Below, in pieces: positions 1 through 10,910 of a stretch of DNA of 64,000 nt. The notes beneath the pieces are model-generated. The model made no database searches. It had not been told where the DNA came from and worked only from the letters and a program-made list of their open reading frames with translations. Position 1 is the first letter of the stretch. Each line of letters starts with the position of its first letter. The DNA is taken from the NCBI RefSeq assembly GCF_025698545.1, contig NC_068577.1, forward strand, positions 682,001-746,000, given 5' to 3'. The DNA comes from Gossypium raimondii. Its lineage: Eukaryota; Streptophyta; Magnoliopsida; Malvales; Malvaceae. A program made the position numbers and the translations under genes.

Positions 1-1395
1 TTCTCAATAAATTCTAGGGAAAACTTGTAAAGGCGTGCGGTGCCTGCTTGTTCTTGGACTTGGTTAATTAACCAAACAAATCATGGGCTTTGGTCTTTGG
101 GTCCAAACCTAAACTAAGGCCGCTGTTTTATAACGTTGTTGCTGATTTTTTGGATAAAAAAAAATTAGTTACTTTGGTAATTTTTTTATAAAAATTTTTT
201 CAGTCCTTTTAATTTTGAAATTGAGCAAATTGGTCCCTATAAAAAAATTGGAGCAATTTATTCTGTGTTAATTTTGAAAGTTTAGCAATTAAGGATAATT
301 GATCATAGTGTTATTGTTTTCCGTTAGTTGTATATCTTTTGATTGGTATAACAACAAATTTAGTTATTAACATTTACATGTTAATTTGGTCTTAGTTCTA
401 AAAGTTCAACACATTTAGCCTCAACATTTACACATTTACACAAATGTTGTAGGCTAAATTTGTTAAATCGGGCTATATAAACAAAATGTCTAAACTTTTA
501 TAGCTAAATTTCTTATTATACCAATCAAAATTATGAACAATTGACAAAAATCATTAAGATCGAGACTAGTTGTCCTTTAATTTCTCACTTTAAAAATGAC
601 AGGGGTTAAATTGGTATTAAAAGAGGTCTTTTACCATAATTTTTAATTTTGGTCTTTGAATTTTTTTGTCCACGTTTAGTTTTAGAATTTGACAAGATTT
701 CCTAATTTAATCCTTGCACTTGGATTCCATTAAAGTATGATTACCTAATTTTAAAAAAATATATATATGTAGATTTTATATAATATTTTAAATTACCAAG
801 TGAGGATGTGTCATAATGTTAAATGCCATGTTATCAAGTTTAGGGACTAAATTGAAAAAGGATATCAAATTTAGGGACTAATATGAAAAATAGGACTAAA
901 TATTTTTTATCTCTTTCTTTTATTAAAGTTATAAATTAAAGGAGAAATTTCAATTATAATCCATCAGTATATTCGTGATCGCAATTATTGAACTGATAAT
1001 CTAGATTTCTTATGGGAAATTATTACTCATGCATAGGGAAATTTGAACTTTTCAAGGTCTCATTAAGTTAAAGTTCCATAAGCGTGTTTTGCTGACCTAT
1101 ACACACTTTAGCCATGGTTAATATATATATATATATATTATACATACATTTATATCTATATACTCTATTTGAAGGGTTGATTGAGTACGTGGTTGAGTAA
1201 AAGTAACCCATTTGCGCATCAAGTATTCAAGTGTTCTTTCCCTCACCCCCACCACCGCACCTCTTTTCTTGGTGATTTCTTAAAAGAACAATAATGAATC
1301 TTTTTCCACCAATATGATAGCATGGATTCTTTAGTTTGTCATTGTTGCAGCTAATTTGTTCTTCCCTGCAAAGCCATTGCCTGTCTTACTTTGCA
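1..1395. other. Upstream region with two AT-rich repeat copies and kinase promoter
   Basis: No coding potential is seen. Positions about 174-638 and 640-905 hold dispersed-repeat sequence with the 'rest of phrase' typical of small plant inverted-repeat elements (repeated 'aatttagt', 'ggtcc' and 'gggacta' words on opposite strands at the two ends). The last 300 bases before the receptor kinase contain a TATATATA run (about 1121-1140) and a pyrimidine-rich leader, which could be its core promoter. The promoter call is inference. Confidence 0.45.
174..638. repeat. Long-inverted-repeat MITE-like element, family A
   Basis: The left end reads GGTAATTTTTTTATAAAAA and the right end, read on the opposite strand, GGTAAAAGACCTCTTTTAAT. 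Internal words (ACCAATCAAAATTATG, ACAATTGACAAA) recur in the element at about 5000-5840, so the two are members of one dispersed family. No transposase is encoded, so it is non-autonomous. The superfamily cannot be set without a clear target-site duplication. Confidence 0.4.
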
Positions 1396-3828
1396 ATGAC
1401 CATGAAGACGAATGTCAGCAGCTACTTTCAAATGATCACACTTTTGATTCTCCTCCTCATTCCATCGTCATACCTTGTTGACGCTGAAATCATAGATTAT
1501 CCATCATTTGTTAATGGCCCGAATTCATGGAGAAACACTCCTTCATCCGACTTTAGTTTCTGGGAATCAGCCGGTGTGAGGCCGATCCTTGTTAATGGGA
1601 AGTTTGTCTTTGGTTTCCAATGCAGCTTTGAGGGTGACAACTGCCTAATTGTTGTCTCCATCTTCAAGACCAGTTCTGATGGCAATTCTAGATTTTCTCC
1701 ACAAGTGGTATGGGCCGCTAATCGGAACAATCCAGTTGAGATTCAAGCACTGTTGGAGCTTACTTCTCAAGGCCAACTTATCTTGAAAGATGCTAATGAT
1801 ACTTTGGTTTGGTCCCCAAGCACTGCAAGCAAGTCCATTTCAAGGTTAACCCTGGGTTCTGAGGGAAACCTCAAGTTGTTAGACAAAACCAACCTCACGG
1901 TTTGGCAGTCATTTGACCACCCTACGGATGTTTTAGTTCTTGGTCAAAAGTTAGCATCAGGGCAGAAGTTGAGGTCAAGTGTATCGCCATTCGATTCTAG
2001 TGAAGGTTTGTTTGCATTTGGTATCATTGATGGTGTATTCACTGCTTATATAGATTCAGATCCTTCTCAAATGTATTACAGATCGTTTGTCTCCGAAGAT
2101 CAATCCTATGCTGAATTCCAGACTGGAGGCTTCGGGAGTTTGATAATGGCAGCCTCAGCTAATTTTATACAGTTGGGAAGTGATGGCCACTTGAAGGCAT
2201 ATGAGTTCAAAGAACAAGGATTGAAGTGGGTGGGGACTGATATGCTCGACATTGACCGATGCAGTTATCCATTGGCATGTGGAAGATATGGCGTTTGTTC
2301 AGGAACGGGATGCAGTTGCCCTGATGATGCAAGTGATAACGAAACAGCTTATTTTAAGCCAAATAATTTTACAGCAGATGATGGATGTCATGCAATTTCA
2401 CCAATCTCTTGTGAGCTATCTCTTTATCACAGTTTTCTCGAGCTCCGAAGAATCAAAATTCGATACTTGGATTATATCTTATCCTCCAAGACATTACAAT
2501 TAGAAGATTGTAAGGAAGCCTGTTTACAGAATTGTTCTTGCAAAGCTATCTTGTATAATGGAAGGAACAAATGCCTTCTTCTATCTCAAGTGTTCTCCAT
2601 TGAGAAGAAAGAAGGTTTTGATTCTGCCACAACTTTTATAAAGGTGCAAAGTTCTCCAATATTTTCACAGAGCCCTAGCAGGAATCCTTCATCACCCAAT
2701 TTCCCTCAAAGGAAAAGGCAAAATACAACAGTTATTGTGGGCTCACTTCTTGGAACCATCTTTGGTGTGTTTCTAATCTTCTCTTTCCTTTTTCTAAGAT
2801 TTAAAAATGGTTTCCAAGAATATGAGGAAGATTATCTAGACAACATGCTGGGAATGCCAACTAGATTCTCTTACGAAGAGTTGAAGAACGTCACCAACAA
2901 CTTCAGCAACAAGCTTGGCGAAGGTGGATTTGGGTCTGTTTTTCGTGGAATCCTACCTTCAGGTTCTGAAGTTGCGGTGAAGCATCTTGTTGGTTTCGGT
3001 CCAGTTAACAAGTCCTTCACAGCTGAAGTTCAGACAATTGGAAGCATCCACCATTTCAATTTGGTAACTTTGGTTGGATTTTGTGCTGAAAAATCCAATA
3101 GGCTTTTAGTTTACGAGTACATGGCAAATGGCTCCCTAGATCAATGGATCTTCAACAAAAACCAAGAACCTGCTCTTGGATGGCAAATTAGAAAGAAGAT
3201 AATTCTAGATATAGCCAAGGGATTGGCCTATCTTCATGAAGAATGCAACCAAAAGATACTTCACTTGGACATCAAATCTCAGAATATTCTTTTAGATGAG
3301 AATTTTAATGCTAAAGTTTCAGATTTCGGGTTATCTAAGCTAATTGGAAGAGACCAAAGTCGAGTTGTAACAACTATGAGGGGAACCCCTGGTTACATGG
3401 CTCCTGAATGGTTAAGCTCGGTCATAACTGAGAAAGTAGATGTCTATAGCTTTGGTATAGTAGTCTTGGAAATTCTGTGTGGGCGTCAAAACTTTGACAG
3501 CTCTCAACAAGAGGAAGATAGACATTTAGTCGGACTTTTTAGGAGAAAGCAAGAAATGGGGCAACTTATGGATTTAGTCGACAAGTGCAGCGATGATATG
3601 CTGTCGAATGCAGCAGAAGTTGTAGAGATGATGAAGGTTGCCGCATGGTGTTTACAAACTGAATATGTCAGGAGGCCTTCTATGTCCATAGTTGTGAAGC
3701 TTTTTGAGGGCTCAGTTGATGTTGTAGGTAACATGAATGAAGAAGACTTTTTAAATGGATTAACACATGAAGCTATGGAGACCTTTGCTTCAACAGTTCT
3801 ACCCTCAATGTTATCTGGGCCAAGGTGA
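1396..3828 (+). CDS. G-type lectin S-receptor-like serine/threonine protein kinase (SD2-type)
   Basis: Intronless gene, 810 residues from the first ATG of the frame at 1396. A second ATG follows at 1402, and upstream in-frame codons have no ATG. Order of parts: hydrophobic signal peptide (about 1-31), bulb-type lectin domain (about 60-190; ends near WQSFDHPTDVLVLGQKL), Cys-rich EGF-like/PAN region (about 290-420), one membrane helix (about 444-468), and a cytosolic kinase domain from about 490. Kinase residues seen: glycine loop GEGGFGSVF, Lys529 in AVAVK-type context, catalytic HLDIKSQN with Asp625, DFG at 643-645, and GTPGYMAPEW. The residue before Asp is Leu, not Arg, so it is a non-RD kinase. 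Family role: plasma-membrane receptor for defence or self/non-self type signals; the ligand is unknown. It looks full length. Close to Arabidopsis SD2-5-like proteins; the exact orthologue was not determined. Confidence 0.92.
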   Translation: MTMKTNVSSYFQMITLLILLLIPSSYLVDAEIIDYPSFVNGPNSWRNTPSSDFSFWESAGVRPILVNGKFVFGFQCSFEGDNCLIVVSIFKTSSDGNSRFSPQVVWAANRNNPVEIQALLELTSQGQLILKDANDTLVWSPSTASKSISRLTLGSEGNLKLLDKTNLTVWQSFDHPTDVLVLGQKLASGQKLRSSVSPFDSSEGLFAFGIIDGVFTAYIDSDPSQMYYRSFVSEDQSYAEFQTGGFGSLIMAASANFIQLGSDGHLKAYEFKEQGLKWVGTDMLDIDRCSYPLACGRYGVCSGTGCSCPDDASDNETAYFKPNNFTADDGCHAISPISCELSLYHSFLELRRIKIRYLDYILSSKTLQLEDCKEACLQNCSCKAILYNGRNKCLLLSQVFSIEKKEGFDSATTFIKVQSSPIFSQSPSRNPSSPNFPQRKRQNTTVIVGSLLGTIFGVFLIFSFLFLRFKNGFQEYEEDYLDNMLGMPTRFSYEELKNVTNNFSNKLGEGGFGSVFRGILPSGSEVAVKHLVGFGPVNKSFTAEVQTIGSIHHFNLVTLVGFCAEKSNRLLVYEYMANGSLDQWIFNKNQEPALGWQIRKKIILDIAKGLAYLHEECNQKILHLDIKSQNILLDENFNAKVSDFGLSKLIGRDQSRVVTTMRGTPGYMAPEWLSSVITEKVDVYSFGIVVLEILCGRQNFDSSQQEEDRHLVGLFRRKQEMGQLMDLVDKCSDDMLSNAAEVVEMMKVAAWCLQTEYVRRPSMSIVVKLFEGSVDVVGNMNEEDFLNGLTHEAMETFASTVLPSMLSGPR

Positions 3829-3953
3829 TGATCATGGAGATGGACATAAACCTTCAAATATATTTCATCAAGGTAGGATGTAAGTTAAGGTATGGAAACT
3901 CTTAATCAGCTTAGTAAATAAAATTACAAAAAAAAAAAGGACAAATATGAACA

Positions 3954-4627
3954 TTAATCAGCTTCTTGTAAACCACCCAATACAACCGACCCCACAAACA
4001 AACCAGCAGCACCGACGACAAGGGCTCCAGCAACCACCGCTTGCAGCGCCACTAACCCCACCGAATCATCAGGTATGATCACAATCGCTGCCAACGCCGC
4101 CACTAAAGCCGGGAGTGCAGCAGAAGCCAACGTCGAAGGCGATACACCGGCCACCTTCTCCAACAAGCTGAGCAACCCAAGCTCCTCTGCTTTAGAGAAA
4201 ACACCGAGTTTCTCTATCGATGAAAGGGTGAAACCAAGCTCCTCAGCCTTCGATAAAAGCCCAGCTTTTTCAACGTTGCTTAGAACTTTTCTCTTCTCAA
4301 GTTTCTTGAACACATCCACTTCAATTTCTTCACTTCCTTCGTAAAAAATCCCAGCTCCGAACCATTGTTTTTCCCATTCTGAGTCGTATTTGTTTACCTG
4401 AAAATGAATAAATAAAAGCAAATAAAAAAGAATTGATGGAAAATTTTCTTTCTTTTTTTTCTTGGGAACCAAGCAGGGGGTACCTTCTTTTTGGGAGCCA
4501 TGGAGACGACTGTTAATGGCTTTTTGGCGGGAGAAAAGGGGTTAAATTGGAGTTTTTTGGAAGGAAACAGATTGGTGTGCTCGATTCTTGTAAGGTAAGA
4601 GACTGCGGATGGTGTAGAGACCGCCAT
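3954..4627 (-). CDS. RIQ: RIQ-type DUF1118 thylakoid protein (chloroplast)
   Basis: Two exons on the minus strand, 4627-4484 and 4397-3954, with intron donor AAG|GTACC and acceptor CAG|GTAAAC. The product is 195 residues. An N-terminal plastid transit peptide (Ser/Lys/Pro-rich, about 1-42) leads to VNKYDSEWEKQWFGAG at the exon 2 start. Next comes a region with two similar short helices (LLSKAEELGF, VFSKAEELGL), then two hydrophobic segments (about 127-147 and 153-185) ending in GGLQEAD. This matches the DUF1118 family. The Arabidopsis members RIQ1 and RIQ2 affect grana stacking, LHCII organisation and non-photochemical quenching. Which paralogue this is (RIQ1 or RIQ2) is not settled. The gene converges on the receptor kinase, with 125 bases between the two stop codons. 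Expected location: grana thylakoid membrane. Confidence 0.85.
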
Positions 4628-6039
4628 TGATGAATCAAAGGTGACCTGATTAGGGAAACTTTTTCTTTATTATTATTTATTGGTGATGGTTATTGCCACG
4701 TTGGATGATATATGTAATCTCCACTTATGTCATGTCGGATTCTTGGCCAATCAGAATAGTCTTTGTTTTATCTGGGAAATAAAGATTTTGTCAATTAGGT
4801 TAAATATGTCTTAGATCCCTATATTCTTCATAAATTTGAAATTTAGTCCCTGTATTTTTATTTCTACAACTTTAGCCTTAGTTTTCAAATTTCAAATTTT
4901 AAGTAAAATTTTCAACACCATTAAATTTGTTGGTATGAAATAAATTTAACAAAATAAATTTAACAGTATTAATAGTTGGACTTGAATTTTAAAATTCAAA
5001 AGTAGAAGGACTAATTTTGATAAGTACATTAGATTAGGGATGGAAAAATTAGTAAAAAACCTTTAAGAGCCCTCCCAATTTTGATATTGAGAAATTGGTC
5101 CCTTTCAAAAAAAAATAAAGCAATTTAATCACTATCAATTTCAAAATGAGCAACTAAGGACAATTAATCACAATTAATTGTACATATTTTTATTGATAAA
5201 ATAACAAATTTAGCCCTCAAAATTTATATATTCTATCAATTTAGTCTTGATTCAACAAATTTAACCCACAATATTTACACATTCTCTCAACGATCACACA
5301 AAATACATAAATTTCAAGCACTAAATTTGTTAGTTATACCAATCAAAATTATGTACAATTGACAAATAAGTTAGATTAGGGACTAATTCAAAAGTAAAGG
5401 GACTAATTTTGATATGTACATTAGATTTGGGATGGAAAAAATTAGTAAAAGAACCTATCGATCCTCTCAATTTTGCTATCGAGTAAATTGGCCCTTTCAA
5501 AAAATTAAACCAATTTAATCACTATTAATTTGAATATGAACAACTAAGGCCAATTAGTAACAACATTAATATTTTTTTATTAATTGTACATATTTTTATT
5601 GATAAATAACAAATTTAGCCGTCAAAATTTATATATTCTATTAATTTAGTCCTGATTTAACAAATTTAACCCACAATATTTACACAAAATACATAAAATT
5701 ATTATTTATACCAATCAAAATTATGTACAATTGACAAATAAACATAAATGTTATGATTAATTGTCTTTAGTTGTTCATTTTCAAATTGACAACTTTTTTA
5801 TATTGAGTTTCGGGATGAATTTAATTGTAAAACTAATCGAGCCCCATGATAATTATCGAACACCTTATATATATAATGAACTTATAATATATGATGACAA
5901 CAAAATGTATTAATATTTACTCCGGCATAATTATATCTAGAAAACAATTAATAGTATCATTAAAATAAGCTTGCATAAATCTTTCTTACTGGGATTTCTA
6001 AGCTTAATACAATCATTGATGGTTGAGTATGTAAATCAC
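4628..6039. repeat. AT-rich intergenic region with family-A repeats, one partly duplicated in tandem
   Basis: From 4797 a fragment of the 'GGTTAAAT...AGTCCCTGTA' element family is visible. From about 5000 to 5390 and again from about 5391 to 5740, the same ~370-390-bp sequence occurs twice head-to-tail with moderate divergence. Shared words include GGACTAATTTTGATA, TACATTAGATT and ATTATGTACAATTGACAAATAA. At about 5746-5790 part of the unit appears once more in inverted orientation (AATTGTCTTTAGTTGTTCATTTTCAAATTG class of words), consistent with the right arm of a long-inverted-repeat element whose left part was duplicated. No gene is seen. Confidence 0.6.
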
Positions 6040-8512
6040 TTAAAGCTTAGAACTTGCATTTCCCATATCATCAAATACAATCATAACTTTTCCCATTGCT
6101 TTTCTATCTTTGATTGCTGAGAATGCAAGGTTGGCCTGTCATACACAAGTAATCCATAAGCTTTTGATATTTCGACCCCAAAGTAGAATACTCGAAACTA
6201 CGCCTCTTGGAACACTAGTAAATGCATATTTTCTTGGTGATGTTTGGTTCAAAATAATTTCGAGAAATCATCACGATCTATGTTACTCAGACTCTTCATT
6301 TTTGTTGAAGTATTTGTGTCCCATAATGATACCGTGTTGGGCACAAATTAGTGTATGATACGCGCACCTGAATCCGAGTAACTTAGATTAGGACACTGGA
6401 AACAACATAATTCCATCTGCCCCAAAAATGAACACAAATGAATGATACTTCACTTGGATCAGGATGTAACTCTAATGTGATAAATAGTACTTGGTTGGTC
6501 CCAAGGCTCTAAGTTAGTCACTACGTGCAACTCAGCTAGTGTCAGCTTCTTTCACCAAAGAACGAAAGAATAATTCATAAAGGAGGAAAAGGAGAAGACC
6601 GGTGGGAGCCCCTCACCTCTGATAGACTGTAAGTATGAGAAACGTGAACGGTAATCAAGCCCTTTTCCATCCAGGAGAATAACTCCCGGACCGAATCCTC
6701 AAGCATAGCCGGTTGATGTATTATATAGCTACCCCAATAGAACCCATGGACTGTCCAATTCTGCAGAAGAATAAGATAGACGCTTGAGCAGGCTATTCAA
6801 GACAAGCAACAATTGATGAGTTCCTGGATTGTACAACTATCTCGTTTAACACATTTGCCACCGAGATCTGCTGCATTAAAGCTATAGACTCATTGCTGGT
6901 ACTCGCGTCTGAATAAGTATCAGACACAGGTAAACATTTAAGAAAACAGGTGACATGCCTTGCCTAAACATTAGCAGACCTATCTTCCTCGTTACTATAC
7001 CATTCCGTAATAAAGGTACCACATTGGACCAAAAAGTAACACATTAGAAAAAAGTGTCAAACCTGGGTACCAAATATTAAGCATTTGGAATATGATGCAT
7101 CAATTTGAGAAAGAAGAGAAAAGGTGAAGTACCTTAACAAGAATGATATTAGTTGGGATGATAGGAATTTCACCACTGGCGAATCCAATGACAAGAATCT
7201 GAGCACCCCAATTCAAGAGCTTCATAGTTTCTTTAGCAAGGTTGCCACCAACAGGATCATAGAGAACGTCAACCCCTTTGAGGTTCCTTGACTTGAGGAA
7301 CTCCTTTACACTTGCGGTTACATTTTGATTCATCAAGTCTACCACATGATCAACACCCAAGGACTTTAACAACTGCACCTTCTCAGCTCCCCTGAAAAAA
7401 ATATGCAGTTTTGATATACCCTTGGCCTATAAATCCGCAAGGCTCCCAGCCAAGCCGAAGCACATTAACTTGAGCGATAGCATGCTCCTCCGTCAATAAC
7501 CTCTATGCCATTGGGTTAGGGATCAAGTCAAACCACGTGCAAACTCTTCAGTTTGCCATGGTTCTGCTTACTCAAGCACTACAAAATATTTATGGGGGTC
7601 CTATCTCTCAACAGATACCAATGAAGCTAATAATCTAAGGGAGAAAAAAAGAGAAAAAAGGCACCTGGCAACAGCAATGACAACTGCACCGCAAATCTTG
7701 CCAATTTGAACAGCAGCAAGGCCAACGCCTCCTGCAGCACCAAGAACCAGCAATACCTGCAATAGTTGCTATCTCCTTTAGCAGTAAAACCCAGAATTCT
7801 TTTTCAAGTTACAGTTACATTATAGCCTCAATCAAAATCAATCATTACAAGCACTGAACTATCTCTTTCAACAATAAATCCCATGACTTCTTTAAGTTAT
7901 AACATATCTATAGTTTCAATCAAAATCATTACAAGCATTGAACTAATTAACTCAATAACTAACTAACCAAAAGCAAGAAAAAGGGGGACATGCCTGAGAA
8001 GATGTCAAGTTAGCCCTATGAACAAGAGTTAAATGCGAGGTCACAAAGGCAATAGGGAGTCCAGCAGCAGCCACCAGATCACACCCTTTCGGCACTTCAA
8101 ACCTAATCAGCAATCAACATTAATTAACCATTTTCTTTTTCAAATTAGAAATGAAGCCGAGAAGGGCCGAGACTGACAGTTGGGATTGGTCTTGGACGAT
8201 GAAGGTGGCATAGGAGCCTACAGGGGAAAAGGCACAGACGTAGTCTCCAACCTTGAACTTGCTGACGGAAGGGCCAACAGCATTAACAATGCCGGCATAA
8301 TCAGAGCCTGGGATGAAAGGCAAGGGATGCTTCTCCTGGTACTTGCCTTGTATCTGAAGGTAAGTACCGTAGTTCAAGCTGGTGGCCTTAACTTTGATTC
8401 TCACTGCTGTGGGTGAGTCCAACTCGGGGATTGGATGGTTCCTGCTTAACTCAATAGGCGACTCAAATGAGGATGTTGGATCACCCAATCTCTTGCACAA
8501 CAGAGCTTCCAT
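6040..8512 (-). CDS. Quinone-oxidoreductase-like protein, zinc-free MDR family (tandem copy A, intact)
   Basis: Six exons on the minus strand: 8512-8178, 8102-7994, 7756-7665, 7391-7133, 6760-6617, 6135-6040. All phases agree and give 344 residues. The N-terminal GroES-like domain includes KYQEKHPLPFIPGSDYAG. The Rossmann NAD(P)H-binding loop GAAGGVG is at residues 154-160, followed by DPVGGNLAKET and GFASGEIP. The length and sequence match plant proteins like Arabidopsis At3g56460. Family role: NADPH-dependent reduction of quinones or other activated carbonyls; the physiological substrate is unknown. No transit peptide is seen, so it is probably cytosolic. Intron 2 uses a GC donor (CAG|GCATGT) instead of GT. 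Intron 5 carries a small inverted-repeat element at 6278-6386. The neighbour at 10394-13364 is a tandem duplicate. Confidence 0.9.
6278..6386. repeat. Family-B MITE-like element (internally shortened copy)
   Basis: The left end reads CTATGTTACTCAGACTCTTC and the right end, read inverted, CTAAGTTACTCGGATTC. Related copies lie at 10740-10910 and 33721-33889. This copy is about 109 bp against about 170 bp for the other two, so it has lost internal sequence. It sits in intron 5 of the intact oxidoreductase gene. Confidence 0.6.
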
Positions 8513-10393
8513 TTTTTCTTTTTTCTGTTTATTACAGGTATTTTGGTTCCTACAAAGACTCTGACAACAGGGTTGAAAAAAAGGGGAAATATTTTATGAA
8601 CACAATGAAGTAAATAAAATACTCCAAAAGTATCTCCACTGAATCCAATTAGTATCTATCTCATTGCCATCAACCTCGGTATATCAGGAATTGTGCCAAT
8701 GCAAAAAAAATTGTTGATAGTACCATAACAGTCCTTGTACTACACCTTAGACTACATTTTACTCTCTCTATTGAAAAATAATGGCAAATTAATCCCTATA
8801 TACTTAAATAAATAAGCAAAATGGTTATTAATAATCTACGAACAAAAAAAAAAAAATTGGAGTGGCATGCTTGTCTTGATGAATATGAGATGGACAGTGG
8901 TTCATGGATGGTAAGCTGAATTTTTTCATGATAAAGATTTTAAGGATGAAATTAAAATTATTTGTAAGTTATGAGGGTTAATATTTTAAAATTATTACTA
9001 AATTGATATAATATGTAAAAGTTTAGGGCTAAATTTTTTATTATACAGATTTTTAACCGCCACGTCACCCTTCCTTTAGAGGTTTAATGGCTAAATCTCG
9101 AATAATTGGGTGACTAAATTAAAAAAATGATAATTGGGTGATAAAAAAAGAAAAGAGGCAATAATTGGGTTGTTTACCCAGATATTTTCTTATACCAAAA
9201 TTATATGAAAATATTTATATATATACTAGGGTTTATATTCAAACATGTGGTAATTATTATCAATAATGTCATCTTCAATATTTGAACTCTTGAAAATACA
9301 ATAATCACACTATTGCACTCAACGCTTGTTGATAATGTTATCTAATAGAATCATTTTACTTCTTCGTATATGTAAAAGACTAATCTATCTATTTTTCAAT
9401 AAAAGGACTAAAATGTGATTTGTAATATAATGTAGGGATTGCTATGTACTTTTGTCGAAATTGTTCAATATTGTTATAATTTTACTGCTAGAATGGGTGA
9501 TGAAATGTGTATTATTAGAGGAATGATCGTGAGTTTAGATAGCTCGTTCGACTGGAATTGAATAATAACTTTCATGTTTTTATCCGACTTGGCTTGATTC
9601 AAATTTTGGAACCAGCCTGCTAGATGATTATATGGTTTTTTTTAATGAAGAAGATAAGGGTTGTTTAAGGATTGAATATAGTTTCTTTCTTTAAAAAAGT
9701 ATTCTTCTTTCTCTCTAGGAAGTCCCTATGCTGCTCTCTTGTTTTACAATCTCAAGGTGGAGAGCATCAATGCCGGCATTAGTCGATTCTTCCAGAAAGG
9801 GCTCTGTTCCTCTGTTGCTCAAATTTTTGATATCTTGGCACTTTTGTTACCTCAAACACCTCTATTTCACTTGCTCTATTGGACCTGTTGTTGGTTTCTC
9901 CATTGCTGCACTGGAGGTTAGCCAGTGACCCACCCTACCATCACTCGGATCTCCAAGCAAAGATCTTGAGTGGTTGAGTCCTCGGGGTTTTAAGCCTTAG
10001 TTCTTGATTTGGTGGTGGTCAATTCCTTGGCTGTGGAACAACTGACGCCATCCCCTTGCAACCATGAGCTTCTCTTGATGCCGAACTCCAGCCATTTTTT
10101 TATTGGGTGAAGACTAAGCTTCGGAATAATAATTTTTGTGGTCTAAGTTTGGGTTAAACTTGAATCTTGTGGGGGCTTCACCCTTCCCAGCAGCTAGGAG
10201 TGTGGTTGTTTGGGGGGCTTGTTTTCCCTCCTATTTTCATTCAAGCATTTTTTAACAGCATTTATGGAGACGTTAGATATACTGAACAAGAACATATGAT
10301 ATACGCAATTTTTCAAGTTCTTTTTCTTCCTCTAATGTCATATGAACTTACATTTTCTTTTGTACCAAACAGATCTATAAAGGATTATAAACA
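8513..10393. other. Spacer between the two oxidoreductase copies
   Basis: About 8717-9455 may be a diverged family-C element: a left AGTACCATAACAGTCC-type end and a right GGGATTGCTATGTACTTTT-type end, with other repeat sequence (about 9040-9180) between them. About 9715-10170 is less AT-rich and has short open frames but no recognisable protein. It could be a captured gene fragment. The rest is AT-rich with no feature seen. Confidence 0.35.
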
Positions 10394-10739
10394 TTAAAGC
10401 TTAGATCTTACAGTTCCCAAATCATCAAATACAATCATAACTTTCCCAATTGCTTTTCCATCTTTAATTGCAGAGAATGCAAGGTTGGCCTGTCATAGAC
10501 AAGGAATCAATAAGCTTAGATATATCAACCAGAAGTAGAAAACTCGAAACTATGCCTACAACAGTGAAATTTTCAGATTATCTACTAACTTGGAAAGAAA
10601 AAGGATAAAATCAATCGAATAAATCAATTAATCCCTTGTAAGTACCCATCATGAGATTAAGCTATGAGCCTATGACAAACTACAAGCTTTCATCATGGAG
10701 CACAAGTAAATTATGAAAGTTCCGGGAAATCATCAGGAC

Positions 10740-10910
10740 CTATGTTGCTCGGACTGTTCATTCTTTTTTAAGAACTCATATCGGACACTTATGTCTAAAC
10801 TCATGGATACGGAGATATAACCTCCAAGGATCCTCCAAATATATGGACAAACTTAGAAAAATCTAACCATATCTGTTTAGGATACTAACACTCGAGTCCG
10901 AGTAATATAT
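10740..10910. repeat. Family-B MITE-like element
   Basis: Inverted ends CTATGTTGCTCGGACTGTTC and, read on the other strand, ATATTACTCGGACTCGAG. It lies in intron 5 of copy B, at the same relative place as the 6278-6386 copy in gene A. Confidence 0.65.

Noticed and set aside
1336-1395. Upstream extension of the receptor kinase from a TTG codon
   Set aside because: No ATG occurs in these 20 codons. The ATG at 1396 directly precedes a normal signal peptide.
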